DNA of 64,000 nucleotides from Ga0077555 sp033764055. GTDB taxonomy: Bacteria; Pseudomonadota; Alphaproteobacteria; Rhizobiales; Hyphomicrobiaceae. The notes under the pieces were generated by a model, which was not told the origin of the DNA, ran no database searches, and was given only the letters and a program-made list of their open reading frames with translations. Numbering within the stretch: position 1 is the stretch's first letter; each line of letters opens with the position of its first letter. Shown one piece after another: positions 44,642 to 53,203 of this stretch. The stretch is from the NCBI GenBank assembly GCA_033764055.1, contig JANRJI010000134.1, positions 76,661-140,660 on the forward strand. The letters run 5' to 3'. A program made the translations under genes and the position numbers.

Positions 44642-46006
44642 TCATGCGAGCGAAACGAGGTCGATGGCGTCGTCCACCCCTGACACGCGACGCTGCGGTC
44701 GCCTCTCGATCGCCGCTCGCGGCATGAAGCCCTGCTCCTCGGCCAGCGCGAACGTGGCCATGGTGGTCAATGCGCAGGTGCCTTCCGCTTTGTTGTGCTT
44801 CTCGAGCTTGGCGGCGAGGTTCACGGCCTCGCCGATCACCGTGTACTCGAGCCGATCCAGGGCGCCTACCACCGCAAACACCACGCGACCCGCTGCCACT
44901 GCACCGTTGACGGCGAGGCGCTCGCCGTCGAGGCAGGCCAGCCCCTCGGCTTTCCAAGCCTCGGCCTCGGCCGTCGCGGCCTCGAGTGCCGCCAGCGCAT
45001 CGGCCGCTGCGGTTCGCGAGGGCCGCACGGCGCCGAACGTGACCATGATGCCGTCGCCCATGAACTTGTCGACCACGCCACCATGCCGGCGCACCGCCGG
45101 AATGATTCTTGCGTGCAGGCTCGTGATCACCTCGACCACGCTCTGTGGGGACAGGCGCGCCGACAGCCTGGTGAAGCCACGGATGTCGAGCATGAGGATG
45201 GCCGCATCGCGCTCGTGGGCGAGACCCGCCATCGCCACGGCCTCCGCGTCGACGACGGCGTCCGAGACGCCCTGGCCGAGAAAGCGCCTCAGATCCGCGA
45301 CGGCCGCCTCGCCGCGGACTGCCGTCAGCAAGAGCCGTCGGCATCGCACCACCGCGAGGGCCAGCACGCCGGTCACGAGCAGCAGCGTCACCACCTTGTC
45401 GATCTCGGCGCCGATCAGCACTCGGTTGTGGTTGAGATGCTCGGCGAAAGAGCGAGTGATGACGCCCGTGCCGCTCGTCGACAGCACCGCGGCCACCAGC
45501 CCGATCCAGCCCAGTGCCGCGGCGAGGCCGGCGGCCACGACAAAGCGCACGTCGAGACGCAGCACCCGCACCGCAATGAACACGAACAGATAGACGAAGG
45601 TCGGGACCTTCAGCGAGAACGGCGCCGTCTGGCCGTATTGCCCATGGAACGACCAGATCAGACCGACCAGCAGCCCGACATCGGCCACGATGGAAGCGAG
45701 CAGGACCGGGCCCGGGAGAGGGCCGCGATACGCCAGAAAAAGGCGTGCGACGGTGAAGGCGAAATACGCGGCCAATGCGACCGGCACCGGCTCGAGAAGC
45801 AATGACATAGGGGCATCGTCGGGCCGAGGCGCTACGGTAAACAGCGTTGCGAACAGACCGACCACGAGCAGTTGGACCCAGCCGATCAGCCGCTCGCTCT
45901 CCTGCTCCTGCGCATCGACGAGGCGCTGCACGCGTCCCGGCAACTGGGGACCAGCCGGCCTCATCGCCGCGCGTGCACGTTCGACGAGGTCGGTCACAAG
46001 TGTCAT
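44642..46006 (-). CDS. Membrane-bound class III adenylate/guanylate cyclase
   Basis: A 454-residue cyclase. The N-terminal half (residues 40-225) holds about six membrane helices. The catalytic domain starts near residue 245 after a short linker helix (ADLRRFLGQGVSDAVVD). Metal ligands are in AILMLDIRGFTRLSARLSP and VVDKFMGDGIMVTFG, and the late EYTVIGEAVNLAAKLEKHNK contributes the transition-state residues. DIRGFT and KFMGDG are typical of bacterial class IIIb adenylate cyclases. It is convergent with tupA and divergent from an enoyl-CoA hydratase gene, and is not in an evident operon. Confidence 0.9.
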   Translation of the reverse strand: MTLVTDLVERARAAMRPAGPQLPGRVQRLVDAQEQESERLIGWVQLLVVGLFATLFTVAPRPDDAPMSLLLEPVPVALAAYFAFTVARLFLAYRGPLPGPVLLASIVADVGLLVGLIWSFHGQYGQTAPFSLKVPTFVYLFVFIAVRVLRLDVRFVVAAGLAAALGWIGLVAAVLSTSGTGVITRSFAEHLNHNRVLIGAEIDKVVTLLLVTGVLALAVVRCRRLLLTAVRGEAAVADLRRFLGQGVSDAVVDAEAVAMAGLAHERDAAILMLDIRGFTRLSARLSPQSVVEVITSLHARIIPAVRRHGGVVDKFMGDGIMVTFGAVRPSRTAAADALAALEAATAEAEAWKAEGLACLDGERLAVNGAVAAGRVVFAVVGALDRLEYTVIGEAVNLAAKLEKHNKAEGTCALTTMATFALAEEQGFMPRAAIERRPQRRVSGVDDAIDLVSLA

Positions 46007-46143
46007 CGTGGAAACCTCGGCTGGGCAATCACCGGGCGGACGTCATTCAAGTTGCGCCGCGGCCGAACGTGCGGCACCGCCATAGGATATGCTCGAACGG
46101 TGCGCCGTCTGCCCCATATGACGTCCGCTCAAGGAGAAGTTAC

Positions 46144-46902
46144 ATGCCGCTCATGGTGCATCAGGCCGAACCGCATGTCGTGCTGGTCACGATCGACAAC
46201 CAGGCCAAGCGCAATGCCATGCCGCGGGCGATGCTGTCCGAGCTCGCCGACCTGTGGGACCGGCTCGGCACCGATCCGTCTTGCCGCGCCATCGTCATCA
46301 CGGGGGCCGGCGACAAGGGCTTCTGCGCCGGAGCCGATATCGGCGGCGACCTGACCGCCTCGCCGGAGATATCGGAGATGGTCAACCGCTCATTGCTCAA
46401 GACCAGCGTCTTTCCGAAGCCGATCATCGCGGCCGTCAACGGCGATTGTGCGGGCGGTGGCGTCGAGCTGCTCCTGGCGACCGACATTCGCGCTGCCGCG
46501 CCTCACGCACGGTTCGGCCTGCCCGAGGTCCGCTACGCGATCTATCCGTTCGGCGGCGCCACCATCAAGCTGGTGCAGCAGATCGGCTACGTGCACGCCA
46601 TGGACCTGATCCTGACGGGCCGGCTGGTCGACGCGGCGACAGCCGCGCGTCTCGGCCTCGTCAACGAGGTCGTTCCTGCCGACGCGCTGCTCGACTGGGC
46701 CCTCGCCAAGGCCCGGCAAATCGCTGCCAACAGCCCGGCCGCGGTACAGGCGGTCAAGACGCAGATCAGCGCCGGCATCGTCGAGCATGCTGTGGCGCGT
46801 GAGGCGCGGGAGCAGGAGCTCGGCGACCGGGTCCGCGCCAGCCCGGACTTCGAGGAGGGCGTCGCGGCCTTCCTGCAGAAGCGAACGCCGCAATACCGAT
46901 AG
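46144..46902 (+). CDS. Enoyl-CoA hydratase/isomerase family protein
   Basis: A 252-residue crotonase-fold enzyme, distinct from the one near pcaHG. The oxyanion hole is built by ITGAGDKGFCAGADIGGDL and AAVNGDCAGGGVELLLATDI. The second catalytic segment is FGLPEVRYAIYPFGG, which has the glutamate of true hydratases at the LPEV position. GRLVDAATAARLGLVNEVVP is the usual follow-up. AAGGAG 8 bases before the ATG. It may belong with the following FAD oxidoreductase, about 110 bp downstream, but no pathway is defined. Confidence 0.88.
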   Translation: MPLMVHQAEPHVVLVTIDNQAKRNAMPRAMLSELADLWDRLGTDPSCRAIVITGAGDKGFCAGADIGGDLTASPEISEMVNRSLLKTSVFPKPIIAAVNGDCAGGGVELLLATDIRAAAPHARFGLPEVRYAIYPFGGATIKLVQQIGYVHAMDLILTGRLVDAATAARLGLVNEVVPADALLDWALAKARQIAANSPAAVQAVKTQISAGIVEHAVAREAREQELGDRVRASPDFEEGVAAFLQKRTPQYR

Positions 46903-47008
46903 CCCGTAGGTCGACCGGGGGGCACGCCGCTTCGTCTGGTCTCGAGCCCCGAGCGATGGCAGAGTGACGATCGCAGAATCGCACTCTCGACAGCACCGAG
47001 GCGTTCCC

Positions 47009-48178
47009 TTGACCGACCGCGTGGCAGATATCGTGATCGTCGGCGGCGCCGCGGTCGGCAGCTCCATCGCCTATTTCCTCGGGCGCGACGGCTTCAAGGG
47101 ACGCGTCGTCGTCGTCGAGAAGGACCCGAGCTACCAGTGGTGCGCCAGCGGCCGTGCCGTGGCTGGCATCCGGCAGCAGTTCTCGACGCCCGAGAACATC
47201 CGCCTGTCGCAGTTCGGCGTGGGTTTCTTTCGCGGCATCAAGTCGGAGCTCGGTCCCGAAGCCGATATCGCATTCCGCGAGCGGGGCTACATGGTGATGG
47301 CGACGCCTGAGGGCCGCGCCACGCTCGAGGCCAACGTCAGGCTCCAGCGCAACCTCGGCGCCGATACCGAGCTGCTCGACCCGGCCGAGGTGGCGCGGCG
47401 CTTTCCCTGGCTTTCGGTAGAGGGGCTCGGCGGTGCCGGCTGGGGCCGCAGTGGCGAGGGCTGGGTCGACCCCGCCTCGCTGATGCAGCTCTTCCGCAAG
47501 GCAGCGATGGCAAGGGGCGCGGACTACGTGCACGACGAGGTTGTCGGCATCGAGACCGGCGGCGGACGCATCGACGGTGTACGATTGGCCTCCGGGGCCC
47601 GCGTCTCGACCGGCACGGTGGTCTGCGCCGCCGGCTGGCACTCGGCCAATGTCGCAGCGATGGCCGGTCTCTCCATTCCGGTCAGGCCGCGTAAGCGCTT
47701 CGTTTTCGTCGTCGATTGTCCGACGCCGCTGCCGGGCGCGGGTCTGATGATCGACCCGTCGGGGCTGTATTTTCGCCCCGAGGGCCGATTCTTCCTGACG
47801 GGCATCGCGCCGCCGGAGGATCAAGACCCTGACGCCGAGGACTTCGACATCGACCACGACCTTTTCCAGTCGCGCATCTGGCCGGCGCTCGCCGCACGCG
47901 TGCCGGCCATGGAGACGCTCAAGGTGCAGAATGCCTGGTGCTGCCACTACGACGTCAACACCCTCGACCACAACGCCATCCTCGGCTGCCACCCGGACCT
48001 GCCGTCGTTCGTGATGGCCTGCGGCTTCTCGGGGCACGGCCTGCAGCATTCGCCGGGTGTGGGCCGCGCCATGGCAGAACTGGTGATGCACGGCGCCTAC
48101 CGCACGATCGACGTCACGCGCCTCGGCTTCCAGCGCGTCGTGGCCGGCCGCCCGCTGCGCGAGGCGAATGTCTACTGA
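47009..48178 (+). CDS. FAD-dependent amino-acid/sarcosine-oxidase-like oxidoreductase
   Basis: A 389-residue DAO-superfamily flavoenzyme. The FAD motif is ADIVIVGGAAVGSSIAYFLG near the N-terminus; SGRAVAGIRQQFSTPENIRLS is a conserved early segment, and PSFVMACGFSGHGLQHSPGV is the C-terminal FAD contact. It probably oxidises an amine or amino acid such as sarcosine, glycine or proline derivatives. TTG is preferred as the start because GAGG lies 8 bases upstream and the protein then begins at the Rossmann fold; a GTG 45 bases upstream is possible. pdxY follows by 9 bp. Confidence 0.88.
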   Translation: MTDRVADIVIVGGAAVGSSIAYFLGRDGFKGRVVVVEKDPSYQWCASGRAVAGIRQQFSTPENIRLSQFGVGFFRGIKSELGPEADIAFRERGYMVMATPEGRATLEANVRLQRNLGADTELLDPAEVARRFPWLSVEGLGGAGWGRSGEGWVDPASLMQLFRKAAMARGADYVHDEVVGIETGGGRIDGVRLASGARVSTGTVVCAAGWHSANVAAMAGLSIPVRPRKRFVFVVDCPTPLPGAGLMIDPSGLYFRPEGRFFLTGIAPPEDQDPDAEDFDIDHDLFQSRIWPALAARVPAMETLKVQNAWCCHYDVNTLDHNAILGCHPDLPSFVMACGFSGHGLQHSPGVGRAMAELVMHGAYRTIDVTRLGFQRVVAGRPLREANVY

Positions 48179-48187
48179 GGCTTTCCC

Positions 48188-49072
48188 ATGGCCCGCATCC
48201 TCGCAATCTCATCCCAGGTGGCCCGCGGGGCGATAGGCCTTTCGGCCATCGTTCCGGCCCTGCAGGCCCTCGGCCACGAGGTGGTGGCGCTGCCGACGAT
48301 CCTGCTCTCGAATCACCCGGGCCACACTCGCTTCGCAGGCGAGCGCGTCTCGACCGACCTGCTCGCCCGCATGCTGGATGCCCTGGAGGCCAATGGCTGG
48401 TTGGCGGAGATAGAGGCTGTCATCACGGGCTACCTGCCCAGTGCGGCCCATGTCGCTTTCGCGCGTGATGCCGTGCTGAAGCTCGAGCGGTCGCGGGCGG
48501 GGATGCTCTACGTGTGCGATCCGGTGCTCGGCGACGTGCCGAAGGGCATCTACATCGAGCAGGCTGCCGCCGAGGCCATCCGCGACACACTCGTGCCCGA
48601 GGCCAATGCCCTCACGCCCAACTGCTTCGAGCTGGGCTATCTGCTCGGCCACGACGTGCCGACCAGCGAGTTGGCACTTCGCGCGCTCGAGGACTTCGAC
48701 AGGGCGGCGCTCGTCATCGCGAAGTCGTTGCCAGGCGCCGCGCCCGACGAGCTGCTCAATGTGGCAGCAGCCGGCGGTGTTCCGCTGGCACTGGCCCGCG
48801 TCGCGCGACGGGAGGGCGCGCAGCACGGCACCGGCGACCTGATGGCGGCCATCGTCCTGGCCGGTCTGATCGAAGGTCGTGAGCCCGTCGACGTCCTCGC
48901 CTTGGCCACCGCCGTCGTCGATCAGGTTCTCGCCGCCAGTGCTGGTCGTGACGAGCTCGACCTCGCCGGATTGCCACGACGACTGGCCGACGTGACGCCG
49001 TGGCCGCTGGAGACGACCGAAGGCGCTATGACCGGCACTGCCTGGAGCATAGATCCCGGGCTCGACCCGTGA
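48188..49072 (+). CDS. pdxY: Pyridoxal kinase
   Basis: A 294-residue ribokinase-fold enzyme phosphorylating pyridoxal, pyridoxine or pyridoxamine in the PLP salvage route. SSQVARGAIGLSAIVPALQALGH, VITGYLPSAAHVAF, MLYVCDPVLGD and LTPNCFELGYLLGH are the usual PdxY segments, and GAQHGTGDLMAAIVLAGLIEG holds the catalytic GTGD. The preceding flavoenzyme gene is only 9 bp away. The stop overlaps the beginning of the DUF429 gene, so a three-gene operon is likely. The class-III aminotransferase and others here depend on PLP. Confidence 0.93.
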   Translation: MARILAISSQVARGAIGLSAIVPALQALGHEVVALPTILLSNHPGHTRFAGERVSTDLLARMLDALEANGWLAEIEAVITGYLPSAAHVAFARDAVLKLERSRAGMLYVCDPVLGDVPKGIYIEQAAAEAIRDTLVPEANALTPNCFELGYLLGHDVPTSELALRALEDFDRAALVIAKSLPGAAPDELLNVAAAGGVPLALARVARREGAQHGTGDLMAAIVLAGLIEGREPVDVLALATAVVDQVLAASAGRDELDLAGLPRRLADVTPWPLETTEGAMTGTAWSIDPGLDP

Positions 49073-49812
49073 TGGAGCAGGAGCTGGCCTGGGTGGCGGG
49101 TATCGATGGCTGCCGCGGGGGCTGGCTCGTCGTGCTTCGCGATCTCTCTGGAGCCGCGCCGCCGCTCGTCCGCATCGTCGCCACATGCAAGGACGCGCTG
49201 TCGTTGCCGGAGGCGCCGCGCCTCCTCGCCATCGACATTCCGATCGGCTTGCCCGATCGATCGGGCATCGGTGGACGCGCTCCCGACGTCGCGGCCCGCG
49301 CGGTGCTCGGTCGGCGCCAGTCGTCGGTCTTCTCAGTGCCGTCGCGCGCTGCGGTCATGGCGCCGGACTATGCCAGCGCCTGCGCCGTGGCGCTCGCCAC
49401 ATCCGATCCGCCACGCAAGGTCTCGAAGCAGGCCTACCAGCTGTTCGCGCGCATGCGGGAGATCGACGCCCTCATGACGCCGGAGTTGCAGCAGCGCATC
49501 GTCGAATGTCACCCGGAAGCGGCGTTCTGGGCCATGAACGGGTCTCGCCCCCTCGAACTCCCGAAAAAGATCAGGTCGCGGCCGAACGAGCCGGGCCTCG
49601 CCCTGCGCCGCGCGCTGCTCGCCGCGGCCGGCTTTCCGGAATCCTTCCTCGCCGAGACCCGCTTTCGGCCGTCGGATGCGGGCGCCGATGATTTTCTCGA
49701 CGCCTGTGCGTGTGCCTGGACGGCAGGTCGAGTGCTCGCCGGCGAGGCAATGTCGTTCCCCGCCACGCCGCCGCGCGATTCGCGCGGCTTGCGCCAGGAG
49801 ATCCGCGCCTAG
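49072..49812 (+). CDS. DUF429 protein (RNase H-fold)
   Basis: A 246-residue protein of the DUF429 family, predicted to have an RNase H-like fold. The N-terminal AGIDGCRGGWLVVLRD carries the first acidic residue, LLAIDIPIGLPD the second, and RIVECHPEAAFWAMNGS the characteristic ECHPE motif. GADDFLDACACAWTA near the end supplies the last aspartates, so a metal-dependent nuclease role is plausible but unproven. The start codon overlaps the pdxY stop by one base. Confidence 0.85.
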   Translation: MEQELAWVAGIDGCRGGWLVVLRDLSGAAPPLVRIVATCKDALSLPEAPRLLAIDIPIGLPDRSGIGGRAPDVAARAVLGRRQSSVFSVPSRAAVMAPDYASACAVALATSDPPRKVSKQAYQLFARMREIDALMTPELQQRIVECHPEAAFWAMNGSRPLELPKKIRSRPNEPGLALRRALLAAAGFPESFLAETRFRPSDAGADDFLDACACAWTAGRVLAGEAMSFPATPPRDSRGLRQEIRA

Positions 49813-49915
49813 CGGCTTGATGTTGGCTGCATGCCGACGTCAGCCGGAACGGCGAAACCAATCTGCAATGGCCTCGGGCTTATTCTGCCGGCTCTTCATG
49901 CCGGGAGACCGCTGG

Positions 49916-50317
49916 ATGACCGAGTTCATTGGCCAACTCTTTGCCTTCGCCATGCATCTCGCCGTTGCGCTGGTGCTGACGGCGCTTTTCCTGCTCGCCT
50001 ACGTCCGCACCACGCCGCACCAGGAGCACGAGCTGATCCGCAAGGGGAACGCAGCGGCGGCCCTGGGTCTGATCGGCGCGGTCATCGGCTTTTGCATCGC
50101 GCTTTCGCGCGCCATCGTCGTGTCGCAGGGGCTCGGCGACACGCTGCTCTGGGGACTGATCGCGCTCGCGGTGCAGGCCACGGGGCACTGGGCGCTCTCG
50201 CACTATCTTCCGCGTCTCTATACCGCCATCGAGGAAGGCGATCTCGCAGCCGGCGTCATGAAGGCCGGAGTCGCCATCGCGCTCGGGCTGCTCAACGCGG
50301 CGAGCATGACGCCATGA
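49916..50317 (+). CDS. DUF350 inner-membrane protein
   Basis: A 133-residue DUF350 (YjfL-type) protein with four membrane helices. The family core is HELIRKGNAAAALGLIGAVIGFCIALSRA, split here as ELIRKGNAAAALGLIGAVIG and FCIALSRA, then LLWGLIALAVQATGHWAL. GGGAGA sits 7 bases before the ATG. The stop overlaps the next gene as ATGA. In enterobacteria DUF350 and DUF1190 proteins are encoded together with a glutathionylspermidine-synthase-like enzyme, but that third gene is missing here. Function unknown. Confidence 0.85.
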   Translation: MTEFIGQLFAFAMHLAVALVLTALFLLAYVRTTPHQEHELIRKGNAAAALGLIGAVIGFCIALSRAIVVSQGLGDTLLWGLIALAVQATGHWALSHYLPRLYTAIEEGDLAAGVMKAGVAIALGLLNAASMTP

Positions 50318-50703
50318 GCACGCGTCGGCCGCGCTGGCGCTCGCGCGGGGTCGATCTGGTGCTGCTCGGAACAGCCGGCAGCCTTGCGACGCTGCTGACG
50401 GGCTGCAGCGGAAACAGCAGCAGCTACTCGAACGATTACCACCGCAACGTCTACGGCTCGGCGGCCGACTGTGCCGCCGACTACGGCGAGACCCTGTGCG
50501 TCCAGAAGGGCGAGCCGCAGCTCGGCTCACGCTATCTGGGTCCCGCCTTCCGCATGGTCGCTGGCCGCCCATCGGCTTGCCATTCAAGCGACCCTGGCCC
50601 GGGTCGCGCTCTCAATTCTCCACGCATCGATATCCAGCGCGGCGGCTTCGGCCCGAAGTGCTCACGCAGAACCTCGCGCCGGAGCTATGCCTCGGGCACT
50701 TAG
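50314..50703 (+). CDS. DUF1190-like exported/lipoprotein, partner of DUF350
   Basis: A 129-residue protein with a basic start, a hydrophobic stretch VDLVLLGTAGSLATLLTGC that looks like a lipoprotein signal (LTGC lipobox), and a low-complexity Ser/Tyr/Asn segment. CAADYG and CVQKGEPQ follow, and the RGGFG motif near the C-terminus is typical of DUF1190/YgiB-like proteins. The ATG overlaps the DUF350 stop, confirming coupling. The C-terminal third matches the family poorly and could contain a frameshift. Function unknown. Confidence 0.65.
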   Translation: MSTRRPRWRSRGVDLVLLGTAGSLATLLTGCSGNSSSYSNDYHRNVYGSAADCAADYGETLCVQKGEPQLGSRYLGPAFRMVAGRPSACHSSDPGPGRALNSPRIDIQRGGFGPKCSRRTSRRSYASGT

Positions 50704-50723
50704 CTGCTGAAGGCGCGAAACCC

Positions 50724-51626
50724 CTACGCCTCCTTCATGGCCTCGAGCATCGTCGTGCCGAGCGCAGCCGGCGAGTAGGAGATCTTGATGCCGGCCGCCT
50801 TCATCGCTTCGAACTTGTCCTCTGCCTTGCCCTTGCCACCCGAGATGATGGCGCCGGCATGCCCCATGCGGCGTCCCGGAGGGGCGGCGGCACCAGCGAT
50901 GAAGCCCGCCATCGGCTTCGAGCGGCCGCGGGCCCGCTCGCGACGGATGAAGTCGCAGGCGTCCTCCTCGGCGGAGCCGCCGATCTCGCCGATCATGACG
51001 ATGGCGTCGGTGTCCGGGTCCGCAAGGAACATGTCGAGGATGTCGATGAACTCGGTGCCCTTGACCGGATCGCCGCCGATGCCGACCGCCGTCGACTGGC
51101 CGAGGCCGACGTCCGACGTCTGTTTCACGGCCTCGTAGGTGAGCGTGCCCGAGCGCGACAGGATGCCGATGCGGCCCGGCTTGAAGATGTTGCCCGGCAT
51201 GATGCCGATCTTGCAGGCACCGGTGGTGAGCACGCCCGGGCAGTTCGGCCCGATCAGCCGCGACCAGGAGCCGGTCAGCGCACGCTTCACCTTGATCATG
51301 TCCATCACCGGGATACCCTCGGTGATGCATACGATCAAAGGGATCTCGGCATCGATCGCCTCGAGGATGGCGTCGGCGGCAAAGGCTGGCGGCACGTAGA
51401 TCGATGTCGCCGTGCAGCCCGTCTTGGCCTTGGCCTCGGCGACGCTGTCGAAGATCGGCACGCCCGCGAGCGCCGGATCGGCATGCTTGGAGCCGCCCTT
51501 GCCGGGCGTGACGCCGCCGACCACCTGCGTGCCGTACGCGAGCGCCGCCTTGGTGTGATAGGTGCCCTGGGCGCCCGTGATGCCCTGGCAGATGACCTTG
51601 GTGTCGTGATCGACGAGGATTGCCAT
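50724..51626 (-). CDS. sucD: Succinyl-CoA synthetase, alpha subunit
   Basis: A 300-residue CoA-binding, phosphohistidine-bearing subunit of the TCA-cycle enzyme interconverting succinyl-CoA and succinate with nucleotide triphosphate formation. The start MAILVDHDTKVICQGITGAQG is standard, VGGVTPGKGG binds CoA, and GHAGAIISGGKGKAEDKFEAM contains the active-site histidine. It is immediately downstream of sucC with a 3-base gap. sucA and sucB, which often follow in this class, are not present; a DUF1190 gene converges on it. Confidence 0.97.
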   Translation of the reverse strand: MAILVDHDTKVICQGITGAQGTYHTKAALAYGTQVVGGVTPGKGGSKHADPALAGVPIFDSVAEAKAKTGCTATSIYVPPAFAADAILEAIDAEIPLIVCITEGIPVMDMIKVKRALTGSWSRLIGPNCPGVLTTGACKIGIMPGNIFKPGRIGILSRSGTLTYEAVKQTSDVGLGQSTAVGIGGDPVKGTEFIDILDMFLADPDTDAIVMIGEIGGSAEEDACDFIRRERARGRSKPMAGFIAGAAAPPGRRMGHAGAIISGGKGKAEDKFEAMKAAGIKISYSPAALGTTMLEAMKEA

Positions 51627-51629
51627 GGC

Positions 51630-52829
51630 TCAGGCTGCCTTCTTGACTTCTGCGGTGATCTTCCTCGCGGCGTCCTCGAGGTTGTCGGCGGCGACGATCT
51701 TGAGGCCGGAGGCCGCCATGATCTCCTTGCCGAGCTCGACATTGGTGCCTTCGAGCCGCACGACCAGAGGCACCTTCACGCCGAGCTCGCGGGCGGCCGC
51801 GACGACGCCCTCCGCGATGATGTCGCAGCGCATGATGCCGCCGAAGATGTTGACCAGGATGCCGTTCACGTTCGGATCATTGAGGATGATCTTGAAGGCC
51901 TCGCGAACCTTCTCCTTCGACGCCGAGCCGCCGACGTCGAGGAAGTTCGCCGGCTCCAGCCCATAGAGCTTGATGATGTCCATGGTCGACATGGCGAGGC
52001 CGGCGCCGTTGACCAGGCAACCGATGGTGCCGTCGAGCTTGACGTAGGCGAGATCGTGCTTCGAGGCCTCGATCTCGGCGGGATCCTCCTCGGTGAGGTC
52101 GCGCAGCTCGACGATCTCCTTGTGCCGGAACAGCGCATTGGAATCGAAGTTCATCTTGCCGTCGAGGGCGACCAGCTTGCCGTCCTTCGTCACCACCAGC
52201 GGGTTGATCTCGAGGAGGCTCATGTCCTTCTCGGTGAACATCCGATAGAGGTTGCTGGCCATGCGCACCATCTGGCTCGCGGTGTCGCCGGTCAGGCCGA
52301 GCGCGAGCGCCAGCTTGCGGCCGTGGAAGCCCGAATAGCCGGACGCCGGATCGATCGAGAAGGTGTGGATCCTGTCCGGCGTGTCGTGCGCCACCTGCTC
52401 GATGTTCATGCCGCCCTCGGTCGAGGCGATGAAGGCGACCCGGCCGGTCGAGCGGTCGACCAGCATGGAGAGGTAGAGCTCGCGTGCGATCGCCGAGCCC
52501 TGCTCGATGTAGAGCCGGTTGACCTGCTTGCCTGCGGCACCCGTCTGCAGCGTGACGAGCGTCTTGCCCAGCATCTGGCCGGCGAACGTGCGGACCTCCT
52601 CGGCCGACTTGGCGAGCCTGACGCCGCCGCCGGTGCCGGCCTCCGCCTCCTTGAACTTGCCCTTGCCGCGCCCGCCCGCGTGAATCTGCGCCTTGACCAC
52701 CCACACAGGGCCCGGCAGCTTCTTCGCCGCCTCGACTGCCTCCTCCACCGAGAAGGCCGGGAAGCCGTCGCCGGTGGCGATGCCGTACTGGCGATAGAGG
52801 TCCTTCGCCTGGTACTCGTGGATGTTCAT
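51630..52829 (-). CDS. sucC: Succinyl-CoA synthetase, beta subunit
   Basis: A 399-residue ATP-grasp subunit that binds nucleotide and succinate. MNIHEYQAKDLYRQYGIATG is the invariant start, VVKAQIHAGGRGKGKFKEAE holds the ATP-grasp contacts, EINPLVVTKDGKLVALDGKM is conserved, and NIFGGIMRCDIIAEGVV is a late family motif. An in-frame GTG two codons earlier is possible but not conserved. In related genomes mdh normally precedes sucC directly. Here about 3.8 kb holding a diversity-generating retroelement lie between them. Confidence 0.97.
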   Translation of the reverse strand: MNIHEYQAKDLYRQYGIATGDGFPAFSVEEAVEAAKKLPGPVWVVKAQIHAGGRGKGKFKEAEAGTGGGVRLAKSAEEVRTFAGQMLGKTLVTLQTGAAGKQVNRLYIEQGSAIARELYLSMLVDRSTGRVAFIASTEGGMNIEQVAHDTPDRIHTFSIDPASGYSGFHGRKLALALGLTGDTASQMVRMASNLYRMFTEKDMSLLEINPLVVTKDGKLVALDGKMNFDSNALFRHKEIVELRDLTEEDPAEIEASKHDLAYVKLDGTIGCLVNGAGLAMSTMDIIKLYGLEPANFLDVGGSASKEKVREAFKIILNDPNVNGILVNIFGGIMRCDIIAEGVVAAARELGVKVPLVVRLEGTNVELGKEIMAASGLKIVAADNLEDAARKITAEVKKAA

Positions 52830-53203
52830 GATCACCGCCGTCTGGTTGCCGAGCTTTGGCTAGTGGCCGGGCTGGCCCTTCTCGCGCGCTTGTGCGGCAT
52901 CCGCTGACGGAGATCAAGTCGCCGCGGCGTAGAGGGCGGTTTGCGGGTGTGGTAGGGGTGCGGTTTTGGCACCAACCGCCTATCGGCCCCTCGCGCGGGC
53001 ACGCTGGCCCGAGGTGACCCTAAGCAGAAGGTCGTAGCAGTACAGTCTCCATCCGCTTCCACCAGCTGTGGACATCACCAGAGCATCCAGCGGCGCCTGT
53101 CCGGGCTCATGCGTCCCGCAAGACAGGCGCCGCTGTGGTCATGCGCGCGGACGCCGACTTTTTGGCCGCCGCATCCATGCTCATCATGAACGGCCCTGGA
53201 CGC
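52830..53203. other. Region between sucC and the reverse transcriptase
   Basis: No gene is supported. It must contain the sucC promoter or read-through path, and it holds a long 14-bp inverted repeat at its right side (listed separately). The small open frames here have no ribosome site and no domain. Confidence 0.5.
53088..53135 (-). repeat. 14-bp perfect inverted repeat downstream of the DGR
   Basis: CAGCGGCGCCTGTC and GACAGGCGCCGCTG, separated by a 20-base loop that itself contains a CGGG/CCCG pair. It lies just beyond the reverse-transcriptase/TR end and before sucC. It could terminate the retroelement transcript or form a structured end of the TR-containing RNA. No T-run follows on the minus strand. 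Confidence 0.6.

Noticed and set aside
50496..52907. Very long plus-strand open frame opposite sucC and sucD
   Set aside because: It mirrors the two certain genes on the other strand. High GC at third positions removes stops; the translation is His/Arg/Asp-rich with no domain.
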